Shown in pieces: positions 55,934 through 64,000 of a DNA stretch of 64,000 nucleotides. How positions within the stretch are numbered: the first letter of the stretch is position 1; each line of letters starts with the position of its first letter. Source of the stretch: Enorma phocaeensis (lineage in GTDB: Bacteria; Actinomycetota; Coriobacteriia; Coriobacteriales; Coriobacteriaceae); assembly GCF_016901575.1 (NCBI RefSeq), contig NZ_JACJKQ010000004.1, positions 62,001 through 126,000 of the forward strand, given 5' to 3'. The position numbers were made by a program, and so were the translations under genes. Under the pieces are notes generated by a model. It saw only the letters and a list, made by a program, of their open reading frames with translations, did no database searches and was not told the DNA's origin.

Positions 55934-57298
55934 TTATCGGGGGCAGACGGACGGCGTGTTGAGCACGTCGGTTCGCAAGGCGTCGCGCACCAGGCGCGGC
56001 TCGCCACCGGAATCGAGCACCACCACGCGGGGAAGGTCGCGGCTGAGAAACAGCGAGATGCCCTCCGTCATGCAGTAGGCGCCCACGTTGGCGAAGGCGA
56101 GCACGCGCCCCTGCCCCATGCCGACGAGCGGCATCTGCTTGGCCAGCACGTCATTGACCGTGCAGAGCGACCCGAAGATGCTCCACGGCTCGGCCTCTCC
56201 GCCGGCGGCATCGCCTAGAAGGTGGCAGGCGGGCTGGTGCATGGCCATCGACTGGCCAAAGTAGACGAGCTGGTGAATGCCTCCGTCGACGATGGCGTAG
56301 CGCTCGCCACGGTTCGTCTTGGTGTCGACCACCCGGGTGAGATAGGTGCCGCAGCTCGCGACCAGGCTTCGGCCGACCTCGAGCGTGACCTTCCCGGCGA
56401 ACGCCATCTTGGAGAGCGCCTCGGAAAAGGCGGAAAGATACGCCGCCTCGTCGAAGGAGTCGGCTTCGAAATAGGCAACCGGCAAGCCGGGGCCATACTC
56501 GAGCTCGGTCGCCGTCCAGCCATACCCCTCCTCGAGCGACGCAAGGAAGCGATCGAGCTTTTCCAACTCTCGAGACACGCGGCGCGGCGAGGTCTTCTGC
56601 GTGCCCGAGAAGAACTGGATGCCGCGCAGGTCGATCGTCTCGGACGTCCCGTAGCGGCCCACAAGCTCGCGCACCAAGGCGGCGTCGAGACCAAACTGGT
56701 TGCCGCTGGTAAGACGCAGCAGCACCGGCGTGCGCACGCCGCGGCGGCGGGCGCAGAGCTCGACGAGCTCCATCTGCGCCGCGGACTCGATGGTGAGCAC
56801 CGCCCGCCCCGAGCCGTCCACAAGCGCGGCATCGACGGTCTCGGCGTCCTTGTGGACGCCGGAGACCACGAGCTTCTCGCTGGGAACGGAGACCTCGCGG
56901 CAGATGCGATACTCGCCTGGAGAGCATACCTCGACGCGATCGACCAGCTCGACGAGCCCCGGCAGCACGAACGTGTTCGCCTTCATGGCATAGCACAGCC
57001 CCGTGCCGCGAGGAAGCATCGAGCGCAGGAAGGAGGCGCGCTCGCGCAGCACCCGCTCGTCAAAGATATAGAGCGGGGTGCCGAAGCGGTCGGCAAGCGC
57101 GAGCAGCGCGTCATCGTCAAGCAGGGCATCCCCCCTTCGCCACGACGCGCCGCCACCAGCCCCCTCGCACGCCGATGCGACGGGGCGCCCGGGCTCGCCC
57201 ATGGAGGCCGCCGCAGCATCGAGGCGCCCCGCGAAGGAGGCCTCGCTTGAAAGCGGGGTCGTCACCGTCCCACGGGATCGAAATGCAGATGAATACAT
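55934..57298 (-). CDS. Fold-III PLP-dependent decarboxylase-like enzyme of the dlt-like operon
   Basis: Protein of 454 aa. It belongs to the diaminopimelate/ornithine decarboxylase fold. PLP Lys is in LCYAMKANT (about 98-107); the EVCSPGEYR, SGVHKDAE and NQFGLD segments line up with the barrel. LEVGRSLVASCGTY replaces EPGRxxVAxAG, and SLCTVNDVLAK supplies the conserved Cys of the second domain. The usual HIGSQ reads QFFSGTQ, and the glycine loop reads YGPGLPVAYF, so it is not an ordinary LysA. In butirosin synthesis BtrK, a relative, decarboxylates a carrier-bound aminoacyl group; a similar job here is inferred. Its ATG overlaps the stop of the adenylation gene (TAATG), so the two are coupled. 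Confidence 0.8.
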   Translation of the reverse strand: MYSSAFRSRGTVTTPLSSEASFAGRLDAAAASMGEPGRPVASACEGAGGGASWRRGDALLDDDALLALADRFGTPLYIFDERVLRERASFLRSMLPRGTGLCYAMKANTFVLPGLVELVDRVEVCSPGEYRICREVSVPSEKLVVSGVHKDAETVDAALVDGSGRAVLTIESAAQMELVELCARRRGVRTPVLLRLTSGNQFGLDAALVRELVGRYGTSETIDLRGIQFFSGTQKTSPRRVSRELEKLDRFLASLEEGYGWTATELEYGPGLPVAYFEADSFDEAAYLSAFSEALSKMAFAGKVTLEVGRSLVASCGTYLTRVVDTKTNRGERYAIVDGGIHQLVYFGQSMAMHQPACHLLGDAAGGEAEPWSIFGSLCTVNDVLAKQMPLVGMGQGRVLAFANVGAYCMTEGISLFLSRDLPRVVVLDSGGEPRLVRDALRTDVLNTPSVCPR

Positions 57299-58938
57299 TA
57301 GAGGCTCCTTTCGGATGCAGGCCCGCCGGTCGCCGATGGCGCCGTGCGGGCCGATCGGCGCGGGCGCGATGAAAGCTCAAGCAGGCGGGCGCGGTCGACC
57401 TTGCCGTTTTTCGTGAGCGGCATCGCGTCGACGCGTGCGATGCGCCCCGGCACCAGCGCGGCGGGAAGATAGCGCGCGACCCCTTCGCGGAGGCGAGACG
57501 CCTCGGCGTCGCCTTCAAAGAAGGCACAGATGCGCTCGCGGCGGGCGTCGTAGACGCAGCGGCACCGCTCTACCCCGGGCTGGCGCTCGAAGGCGGCATC
57601 GATCTCTTCCAGCTCGACGCGGTGCCCCAGATGCTTGACCTGGTTGTCCGCGCGGCCGCTAAAAAAGAGCTCGCCGCCCGCCCCCACGCGGGCAAGGTCG
57701 CCCGTTCGATAGAACGTTTCGGGCAGGATGGCTGCGCCGGGGCGCTGGACAAACGCCTTGCGGGTACGCTCCTCGTCGCCCACATAGCCGAGCGCGATCG
57801 CCGAGCCGCCGACATAGAGCTCGCCCGTCTCGCCCTCGCCCGCAACAGGCTCGCCCCGCTCGTCGAGCAGCAACACGCGCCGGTTGGGAAACGGCCGCCC
57901 CAGCGGGATGCCCTCGGCGTAGGAACGGGCGGGGACGAGCACATGGTAGGTACAGTTGCACGTGACCTCGGTGGGCCCGTACAGGTTTACAAAGCGGGCG
58001 CGCGGCAGATGCTTCCGCCAGCGGCACAGATGCTCATACGGCATGACCTCGCCGCTGAACATGACGGTGCGCAGCAGGGGCAGCCGCCCGTACTCAAGGC
58101 CATGCAGGCGAGAGAGCAGGCAAAGCGCCGCAACCGCCCAGATGAGCGTCGTCACCCGATGCGTGACGAGAGCGTCCACGAGCTCGGCCGGACTTGAGAA
58201 CAGGCGTCGCGGCAGGACCACCAAGGTGGCGCCGGCGGCCATGGAGCCATAGATATCCTTCACCGAGACATCGAAGTCGAAGGGCGCCTGGTTGCCCAGC
58301 ACCTCGGTAGACGAGATCTCCAGGGTCCGCACGAACGTCGAGATGAACTCGACGATGGCGCGATGGCTGACCGCCACGCCCTTGGGCGTACCCGTCGAGC
58401 CCGACGTGAACAAGACATAGGCGGGATCGGTGTCTACCGTCTCGCGCGCGATGGCATCGAGGCGCTCGGAGTCGATGGGACCTCCAAGAAGGTCCTCGGC
58501 GACAAGCACGTCGTGGTCGCTAAAGACCTCGCGCGCAAGCGACTGGCACGCGCGGTCCGCCACCACAACGGGATCGCCCAGGACCTCGGCGATGAGGCCC
58601 GCGCGAAGCGCCGGCACCGTCGAATCGACGGGCACATAGAACCCGCCCGCGGCAAGCGTGCCGAGCATCGTCGCCAACGCCGGCACGCCCTTCTCCGCAA
58701 ACACGATCACCGGGCTGCCGGCGACATTCGCCTTCGCCAACGCGGTCCCTACGCTCCGGACAAGGCCGAACAGCTGCCCGTAGGTGTACGAGCCGACCTC
58801 GTCAACCACGGCGACCTTCGCCGGATGCATAAGGGCCCCGCGCTCGAGAAAACACAGAGCGGTGTGGCGATATCTCTGGTGCACGCCGACCCTCAGGTCC
58901 AGGACCTGTTCGGCCTCCATTGCCCCACGTGTGTACAT
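57298..58938 (-). CDS. DltA-like amino acid adenylation enzyme
   Basis: Protein of 546 aa from ATG 58938 (GGAGGAGCGC upstream). All adenylation-domain core motifs are visible: A3 VLFTSGSTGTPKG, A4 NQAPFDFDVSVKDI, A5 NLYGPTEVTC, A7 YRTGDLARV, A8 GRADNQVKHLGHRVELEEID, A10 LTKNGKVDRA. The layout without condensation or carrier domains resembles DltA (D-alanine:carrier ligase). The amino acid cannot be read with certainty from the pocket. It is the first gene of the operon and is directly coupled to the PLP enzyme gene. Confidence 0.9.
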   Translation of the reverse strand: MYTRGAMEAEQVLDLRVGVHQRYRHTALCFLERGALMHPAKVAVVDEVGSYTYGQLFGLVRSVGTALAKANVAGSPVIVFAEKGVPALATMLGTLAAGGFYVPVDSTVPALRAGLIAEVLGDPVVVADRACQSLAREVFSDHDVLVAEDLLGGPIDSERLDAIARETVDTDPAYVLFTSGSTGTPKGVAVSHRAIVEFISTFVRTLEISSTEVLGNQAPFDFDVSVKDIYGSMAAGATLVVLPRRLFSSPAELVDALVTHRVTTLIWAVAALCLLSRLHGLEYGRLPLLRTVMFSGEVMPYEHLCRWRKHLPRARFVNLYGPTEVTCNCTYHVLVPARSYAEGIPLGRPFPNRRVLLLDERGEPVAGEGETGELYVGGSAIALGYVGDEERTRKAFVQRPGAAILPETFYRTGDLARVGAGGELFFSGRADNQVKHLGHRVELEEIDAAFERQPGVERCRCVYDARRERICAFFEGDAEASRLREGVARYLPAALVPGRIARVDAMPLTKNGKVDRARLLELSSRPRRSARTAPSATGGPASERSL

Positions 58939-59097
58939 GCGCTCCTCCTGTCTGTGCCTCGCGGTACGATGCATAAGTGTGGAGGAGCAACCTTCAGGCC
59001 GGCTGAACGGAGTCTAAAGGTTCCTTTAGCTTTGGATGAGAGCGTCCCGCATTGCGATGTACGCCTTTCGGCCCAAGGGGCTGTCGGGTCCTATATA

Positions 59098-59150
59098 AAC
59101 ATGCAATTGTTTACGTTTTATACCGAAAAACGTAAATAGTTGCATGTTAA
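59098..59150. repeat. Dispersed ~53-bp palindrome, copy 2
   Basis: AACATGCAA and TTTACGTTTT arms are mirrored by AAAACGTAAA and TTGCATGTT, as in the copy at 40435-40487 but in opposite orientation. It lies in the 397-bp gap between the histidine kinase stop and the adenylation gene start, where it might end kinase transcription or carry a regulatory site. The remainder of the gap (58939-59097 and 59151-59335) shows no gene. Confidence 0.8.
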
Positions 59151-59335
59151 ACCTGGCGCGGGACCGCAAGCAGAGAGTTGGACCGGGAGGTCCGGGCTGA
59201 AGGGCCGCATGTGCGACAGGGACGACGTGCGGCCGGGTCCCGTCGGGCGGCGGCGTGAGGTATGCCAGGCCACCGGCCGCGTCGCGATCGTGGACAGCGA
59301 GGCGCCGGGGCGCGGCACGATCGCGAACAGGGCGT

Positions 59336-60970
59336 CTAGCTGGCGGCAGGCGAGCCCTTTTCCTCCTTGGCATGCAGGGGCAGGGTGATCACCAGCACGG
59401 TCGACCATGGCGATGCGGGCCCGTCGTCCAGGCGAATGCAGCCGCCCATGAGCTCGACGGCGCGGCGGGCGATGGAAAGCCCCAGCCCCGTGCCTCCGCC
59501 TGCGGCGCGCGCGGTGTTCTCCGTCACAAAGGGCTCGAAGGCTCGGGCGGCAAGCTCGGGCGAAAAGCCCTGGCCGGTATCCGCCACCGTCACCTCGACA
59601 TGGCCACCTTCACCCTGCTCGCAAGCGACACGAATGCGAATGCCGGGCTCGTTGTGGGACCAGGCGTTGTCGATAAGATTCACGAGCATGCGACGGAACA
59701 GCTGGTTGTCCACGAGCGCGCGCAGCTCCCCCGCCGCCGCCACCTCGAGCGTGCAGCCCGCCTGCTCCACCGCCGGCGCCGCGTCATCCGCCACCGAACG
59801 CACCAACGAGCAGACGTCGGCAGGCACCAGATGCGGCTCGTAGTCGGGGTGCTCCATCGTGGCGAAGCTGAACAGCGTGTCGATGAGGTCTCCTGCCGCA
59901 GACGCCCGCTCGTACATGGCGCGATGGTAGCCGTCGGCCTTCTCGGCGGGAATGCGGCCCTCGCAGAAGGCCTGCGCATATCCGCGTATCACCGTAAGCG
60001 GGGTCTTCAGGTCGTGCGAGACGTCGGCTATGATGCGCTGGCGCTCAAGGCGCGCCTCGGCAAGCTGGTCCATAAGGTCGACGAAGTTGTCGTAGGTTCT
60101 CGCGAGCTCGCTCGGGACTTGAGAGCTCGTCGCCGCATCGCCCTCGCCGCGCCGATAGGCATCGATCGCCGCATCGAGCGGACGGGCCGCCCGGCGCACC
60201 AGGCGCATAAGGAGCCACACGGCAATGCCGGTGGCGACGAGCATCACCGGGATGCCTAGCAGCGTGATGCGTCCCGCATCGTCGAGCGCCTGCTGGTAGC
60301 GCACATCGCTCACCATGGGCGCAAGCAGCACCAGCGTGCGCGAAGCTCCCGAAACGGTGACGTAGTCGTAGCGCTCGACGGTCAGCTGCGCATCGTAGAC
60401 GCCCTTGATGAGGTCGAACTCGCGCTGCGTCAGGGAGTCGCGGTCGGCGAAGAGGTCGCCGGCAAGGATGTCGAGGTCCTCGTCGAGCACGCACCACGCA
60501 TCGACGTTCTTGCTGTAGCCGTCGTACCTGTCGTACGAGCAGCGCAGCACGCGATAGCGCAGTCCCTCCTCGGTGCGCTCTTGAAACACCTCGTAGAACG
60601 AATCCTCGTCATAGTCGTTGATCAGCGAGAGGTCGGAGGCGCGAACCTTGCCGGCGACCTTCTCGCTCGTGGCATAGAGCCGCGTGCCGCCGTCGTTAAA
60701 TATGATGATTTGACAGTTGCGGAAGGCATCCGACTGGAGCACGGTGAAGTCGTCCTGCTCAAGGGCGTCCTCGTGCTCGAGCACCATCTCCATAGAGGGA
60801 AACGCGCTTGCAAGCAGGGCGTCGCCGGCACGGCCGAGCGCGCCCAGCAGCACGACCAACACCAAGGCATAGGCCACCACCACCGTAAGGCATCTCACCG
60901 CGAGGCTCGTTCGCAGCGCCTTCCAAGCGCCTCGAATGCGCGGGGATGCCGAGCCGCGCCTCCTAGCCAT
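59336..60970 (-). CDS. Sensor histidine kinase
   Basis: Protein of 544 aa. TM1 is at about 24-46, followed by an extracellular sensor of about 190 residues, TM2 about 235-260 (LLGIPVMLVATGIAVWLLM), a HAMP-like linker, and the kinase core. The H-box IADVSHDLKTPLT carries the phospho-accepting His; N-box NLIDNAWSH, G1 DTGQGF and G2 GTGLGLSI form the ATP site. The ATG overlaps the response-regulator stop by 8 nt. It is upstream of the dlt-like operon on the same strand, so it may sense envelope stress and control that operon; this is positional inference. Confidence 0.92.
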   Translation of the reverse strand: MARRRGSASPRIRGAWKALRTSLAVRCLTVVVAYALVLVVLLGALGRAGDALLASAFPSMEMVLEHEDALEQDDFTVLQSDAFRNCQIIIFNDGGTRLYATSEKVAGKVRASDLSLINDYDEDSFYEVFQERTEEGLRYRVLRCSYDRYDGYSKNVDAWCVLDEDLDILAGDLFADRDSLTQREFDLIKGVYDAQLTVERYDYVTVSGASRTLVLLAPMVSDVRYQQALDDAGRITLLGIPVMLVATGIAVWLLMRLVRRAARPLDAAIDAYRRGEGDAATSSQVPSELARTYDNFVDLMDQLAEARLERQRIIADVSHDLKTPLTVIRGYAQAFCEGRIPAEKADGYHRAMYERASAAGDLIDTLFSFATMEHPDYEPHLVPADVCSLVRSVADDAAPAVEQAGCTLEVAAAGELRALVDNQLFRRMLVNLIDNAWSHNEPGIRIRVACEQGEGGHVEVTVADTGQGFSPELAARAFEPFVTENTARAAGGGTGLGLSIARRAVELMGGCIRLDDGPASPWSTVLVITLPLHAKEEKGSPAAS

Positions 60971-61727
60971 CGAGCCTATACCCCAGGCCGCGAACGGTCT
61001 TGATGTAGCGCGGACGCAGCGGGTCGTCCTCCAGCTTGGCGCGAATGTTGGAGATATGCACCATCACGCTGCTTGCGCCGCCAATCGCCGGCTCGCCGTT
61101 GACCGCAGCGTAGAGGTTGCCCTTGCTGAGCACGCGGCCCTGCGCCGCCATGAACGCCGCCATGATCTTGAGCTCGGCGGCGGTAAGGGGCACCGTCTCG
61201 CCACGCTTCGACAAGGTGAGGCGATGCGGGTCGAAGACGAGCTCGCCGCATGTGATGGCGTCGGGCGATGTGGGCGCGGCGGTCTCGCCGGCGCCATCCG
61301 CTGCCTGCACATCCGTCGCCGGGGCGTCGTCCTCCCCTGCGGCGCCAGCAGACTCACGGCCCTGCTCGCGGCGGCGGATCATCGCACGGATGTAGGCGGT
61401 CACCTCAAGCGGGTCGAACGGCTTTGTAATGTAGCCGTCGGCCCCGGCATCGAGGCCCACGATCTTGTCTGCCGGCATGCTGCGCGCCGACACGATCACA
61501 ATGGGCACGTCGCTCGTCTTGCGCGCGGCCTTGATGAAGTCGTATCCGTTCATGCGCGGCATCATGATGTCCACAAGCGCCACGTCGACCTCGTGAGAGC
61601 GAAGCAGCTCAAGCGCCTGCTCGCCGTCGGGAGCCGAAAGCACCTCGTAGCCGCTGCCGGACAGATAGAGCGTGAGCAGCTCGACAATGTCCTTGTCGTC
61701 TTCAGCAATCAGCACGGTCTTGGGCAT
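60963..61727 (-). CDS. OmpR-family response regulator
   Basis: Protein of 254 aa. The receiver has Asp53 (LVDIMMPRMNG) as phosphorylation site, DD at 10-11, Thr/Ser84 region VIVSARS and Lys KPFDPLE. The C-terminal winged helix ends VRGLGYRLDG. Between the two domains is an Ala/Gly/Glu-rich linker of about 40 residues, longer than the common 10-15. It is the first gene of the two-component pair. Confidence 0.94.
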   Translation of the reverse strand: MPKTVLIAEDDKDIVELLTLYLSGSGYEVLSAPDGEQALELLRSHEVDVALVDIMMPRMNGYDFIKAARKTSDVPIVIVSARSMPADKIVGLDAGADGYITKPFDPLEVTAYIRAMIRRREQGRESAGAAGEDDAPATDVQAADGAGETAAPTSPDAITCGELVFDPHRLTLSKRGETVPLTAAELKIMAAFMAAQGRVLSKGNLYAAVNGEPAIGGASSVMVHISNIRAKLEDDPLRPRYIKTVRGLGYRLDG

Positions 61728-61923
61728 TGGCGCCTCCTTGTCCTGGTTTACGCGGCATCCTAGCAGGAAGCGACGGCGTCAACCAATCCATCGGAGGCGG
61801 CGCCCACCAAACATTCAAGAACGGGCGCGACGGCGCTCGGCCCCAAAGAAGGAGACGGCGACACCCCGGCCGCATGCCGCCGACGCGAAGGGCATCTCGG
61901 TCGCCCGGCAGCCGTTCGGCGGG

Positions 61924-62420
61924 CTACTTCACTGCTTCGAGAATCTCAAAGATCTCGTCGGCGTCGAGCACCTTCGGGCATGTGGGGATGATGATCGTGG
62001 AGTCGGCGACGGCGCGCAGCATGTCATCGGTGCCCTCGCCGGAGATGCCCATCTCGGAGAGCGTGGACGGCAGGCCGATCTCGGCGATGAACGCCTCGAG
62101 CGCGTCGATACCCGCGGCGGCGAGCTCCTCGGCGCTCTTGCCCGCGGCGTCGATACCCCAGACCTCGGTGGCGAAGCGCGCGAACTTCTCGGGCGCGCCG
62201 GCCATCATGTGGCGGTACATCGTCGGATGGATCACCGCCAGGCCGAAGCCGTGGTTGCAGTCGGTATAGGCGCCGAGCTGGTGCTCGATCATGTGCGCCT
62301 GGAAGGCCGTGGCCTTGCCGATCTTCAAGATGCCGTTCTCGGCCATGGCGGACGCCCAGAAGAGCTCCCCGGGCAGCGAGCGCGCGGCGCTCAGATACGC
62401 CAGCCCGCGGCGGCCGCGCA
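61924..62420 (-). pseudogene. C-terminal fragment of an iron-type alcohol dehydrogenase gene
   Basis: The minus-strand frame ending at 61924 matches the last 150 residues of iron-containing alcohol dehydrogenases of the YqhD/BDH type: ARSLPGELFWASAM, HMIEHQLGAYTDCNHG (metal-binding His), then EVWGIDAAG. Homology starts near 62420; the N-terminal Rossmann half and a plausible start are gone. The upstream frame runs into an unrelated signal-peptide gene, so the two remnants were joined by a deletion. Confidence 0.8.
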
Positions 62421-62492
62421 GAAGCGATGGGCGCCGCGCCCGGAAACACCCGGTCGACCCTGGCTGTTCCGCGACCTCGCCGACCGCGGGCC

Positions 62493-62633
62493 TCAGGCGC
62501 AAGCAGCCGCGTCATCGCTCCCCGCGTCGCAGCCCGAAGGCAGCGCCGTCGTCCCAACAAGCGCCGCAAGGGACGCCACGCCCCTGAGCAGGGACCTTCT
62601 GCTTACCGATACCTGGGTGGCCATGTCGTTCAT
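62493..62633 (-). pseudogene. N-terminal fragment with Tat-type lipoprotein signal
   Basis: ATG 62633 follows GAGGAGC and encodes QVSVSRRSLLRGVASLAAL then LPSGCDAG, a twin-arginine signal peptide with a possible lipobox. Such signals are usual on exported oxidoreductases in this type of organism. Only about 46 codons remain before the sequence passes into the alcohol dehydrogenase fragment. The original protein cannot be identified. Confidence 0.7.
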
Positions 62634-62844
62634 GCCGATGCTCCTCTCGTATGATTGCTGCAGCAATTGTTGCATCGGCAGCATCAGGCAACGCCCACCC
62701 ATCGGGCATTCCAGTATGCACGTAAAGCATAGTTTTCAAGCCCCGCTGTGGCCCTGCAGAGGACGAAGGCGCGTCGCCAGGCGCAGGAGGCCTGCCACGG
62801 CATGACGCCACGGCGCGGCAGGCCCCTTGGAACCAGAAAAGGCC

Positions 62845-63999
62845 CTAGCAGCCGAAGAGCTCCGCTGCCTGGGCCATCTTGTCGGCCACTTTCACACCGA
62901 AGGGACAGCGGCCCTCGCAGGCGTGGCAGGCGATGCAGGCGTCGGCGCGCACGTCGAGCGCGCGATAGTGCTCACGAAGTGAATCGGGCACCTCGTCCTG
63001 CATGACCGCGAGGTCATAGAACTTGTTGACCGTGGGGATATCGATGCCCTTGGGGCAGGGCGCGCAGTGTCCGCAATAGGTGCACTGGCCCATATAGGCA
63101 TGGCGCGGAGCGCCGGCGAGCACCGTCGCGTAGTCGCGCTCCTCGGCCGATGCACCCTCGTAGGAAATCGCCTCGGCGACATGGTCGGGCGTAGAGAAGC
63201 CCACCATGATGCTCGCCACCGCCGGGCGCGTGAGCGCGTAGTGGATGCACTGCACGGGAGTGAGGGCTACGCCAAAGGGCGACTGGGCGGGGTCGAAAAG
63301 CCTGCCGCCCATGTATCCCTTCATGACGGTGATGCCCGTCCCGGTCTGCTCGGCGAGCGCGTAGAGCTCGGCGCGCTCCGGCGTGATGCCGTCAAGCGCC
63401 GACTGCTCGCCCTTCTCGCCAAAGTAGTCGTCGAGGTCCTCGCTCGCCGGCATCATGTCGAAGGCAGGGTTCACGCTGAAGAGGATCATCTCGATCTCGG
63501 GATGCCTGCAAGCGAGCTTGGCGACCTCGGGATTGTGGGTCGAGAGGCCCACGTGGCGAACGGTGCCGCAGGCGCGCAGCTCGCGCAGGTACCCCATAAA
63601 GGGGCTGTCCGCCACGATCTGCTCGAACTCTTCGACCTTGTCCACGTAGTGGATCATTCCAAGGTCCATATAGTCGGTATGGAAACGCCGCAGCAGGTCC
63701 TCAAAGGCCGGCTTGACGGCGTCGAGGTCGCGCGTGCGCACGTACTGGCCGTCCTGCCAGGTGGAGCCAAGATGCCCCTGGATGATCCATTGCCCGCGGC
63801 TGTCCAGCTCGCGCAGCGCATCACCCAGGTTGGAGCGGCGCGTGGGGTCGGGCATCCAGCAGTCGAGGATGTTCACCCCGGCTTCCTGGCACGCGCGCAC
63901 GACGGCCAAAGCCTGTTCGGCCGTACCGTCCATCCATTCGCCGCCGAAACCGATCTCGCTCACGTCGAGACCGGTCGTACCGAGCTTGCGATACCGCAT
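62845..63999 (-). CDS. Aldo/keto reductase-like protein with C-terminal ferredoxin domain
   Basis: Protein of 384 aa, starting at the ATG 63999 next to the window end. An aldo/keto reductase barrel (about 1-270, GTTGLDVSEIGFGGEW start) is followed by a two-cluster ferredoxin tail: CTYCGHCAPCPKG and CIACHACEGRCPFG. The usual catalytic Tyr and Lys of the barrel read differently (NILDCWMPDP and WIIQGHLG), although GMIHYVD keeps a His. The family is widespread in anaerobes; the electron donor and substrate are unknown. Confidence 0.88.
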   Translation of the reverse strand: MRYRKLGTTGLDVSEIGFGGEWMDGTAEQALAVVRACQEAGVNILDCWMPDPTRRSNLGDALRELDSRGQWIIQGHLGSTWQDGQYVRTRDLDAVKPAFEDLLRRFHTDYMDLGMIHYVDKVEEFEQIVADSPFMGYLRELRACGTVRHVGLSTHNPEVAKLACRHPEIEMILFSVNPAFDMMPASEDLDDYFGEKGEQSALDGITPERAELYALAEQTGTGITVMKGYMGGRLFDPAQSPFGVALTPVQCIHYALTRPAVASIMVGFSTPDHVAEAISYEGASAEERDYATVLAGAPRHAYMGQCTYCGHCAPCPKGIDIPTVNKFYDLAVMQDEVPDSLREHYRALDVRADACIACHACEGRCPFGVKVADKMAQAAELFGC

Positions 64000-64000
64000 G

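Overview
The window is a 64 kb stretch of high-GC bacterial chromosome. GC content, compact operons and gene content (DUF3516 Ski2-like helicase, bacterial Elp3, YkoEDC-type thiamine-precursor ECF transporter, short deformylase-like protein, TrpXYZ-type transporter) suggest an anaerobic actinobacterium, most likely class Coriobacteriia (Collinsella/Olsenella-like). This is inference from gene families; there is no rRNA in the window. I found no tRNA, rRNA or CRISPR array.

Layout. 0-11.2 kb: end of an Lhr-like helicase, a minus-strand operon elp3 / spermidine-synthase-like / capA, a methyltransferase, a trmB-like gene and a large helicase. 11.3-16.0 kb: a remodelled, lower-GC stretch with two broken genes (ferredoxin/flavodoxin-type and PIN-domain), a deformylase-like gene and a divergent Sau3AI-type restriction-modification pair. 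16-23 kb: asnS, a WYL-type regulator and an ABC importer with two tandem substrate-binding lipoproteins. 23.5-25.3 kb: amtB-glnK. 25.5-31.3 kb: a TPP-riboswitch operon (YkoF-like, YkoE, YkoD, YkoC) that continues into an unusual radical SAM enzyme and an orphan protein. 31.8-44 kb: amylosucrase, TetM-like GTPase plus COG3044 ATPase, a truncated DUF2798 gene, an FtsX-like permease, a repeat-rich 1.2 kb gap, an MFS exporter and prfC. 44.3-52.6 kb: a small membrane protein, rsmJ, a VanZ-RDD fusion, a ketosamine-kinase-like gene, an ABC-F ATPase and a TetR/DHA2 exporter pair with a visible operator. 52.7-61.7 kb: a five-gene dlt-like operon (adenylation enzyme, fold-III PLP decarboxylase-like enzyme, carrier protein, MBOAT, SGNH protein) preceded on the same strand by a two-component system. 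61.9-64 kb: a deletion scar joining two gene fragments, and a ferredoxin-type aldo/keto reductase.

Two systems stand out. The dlt-like operon carries a decarboxylase-like gene that canonical dlt operons lack; its arrangement suggests loading of an amino acid on the carrier, decarboxylation there, and transfer of the resulting amine-bearing acyl group to a surface polymer. The thiamine-regulated operon contains a radical SAM protein with a CX8CX2C cluster motif and no recognised role.

Intergenic regions hold several families of dispersed inverted repeats: two related ~150-bp elements with 28-29-bp terminal inverted repeats, a four-arm repeat, a pair of ~53-bp palindromes 19 kb apart, and a cluster of 22-bp repeats.
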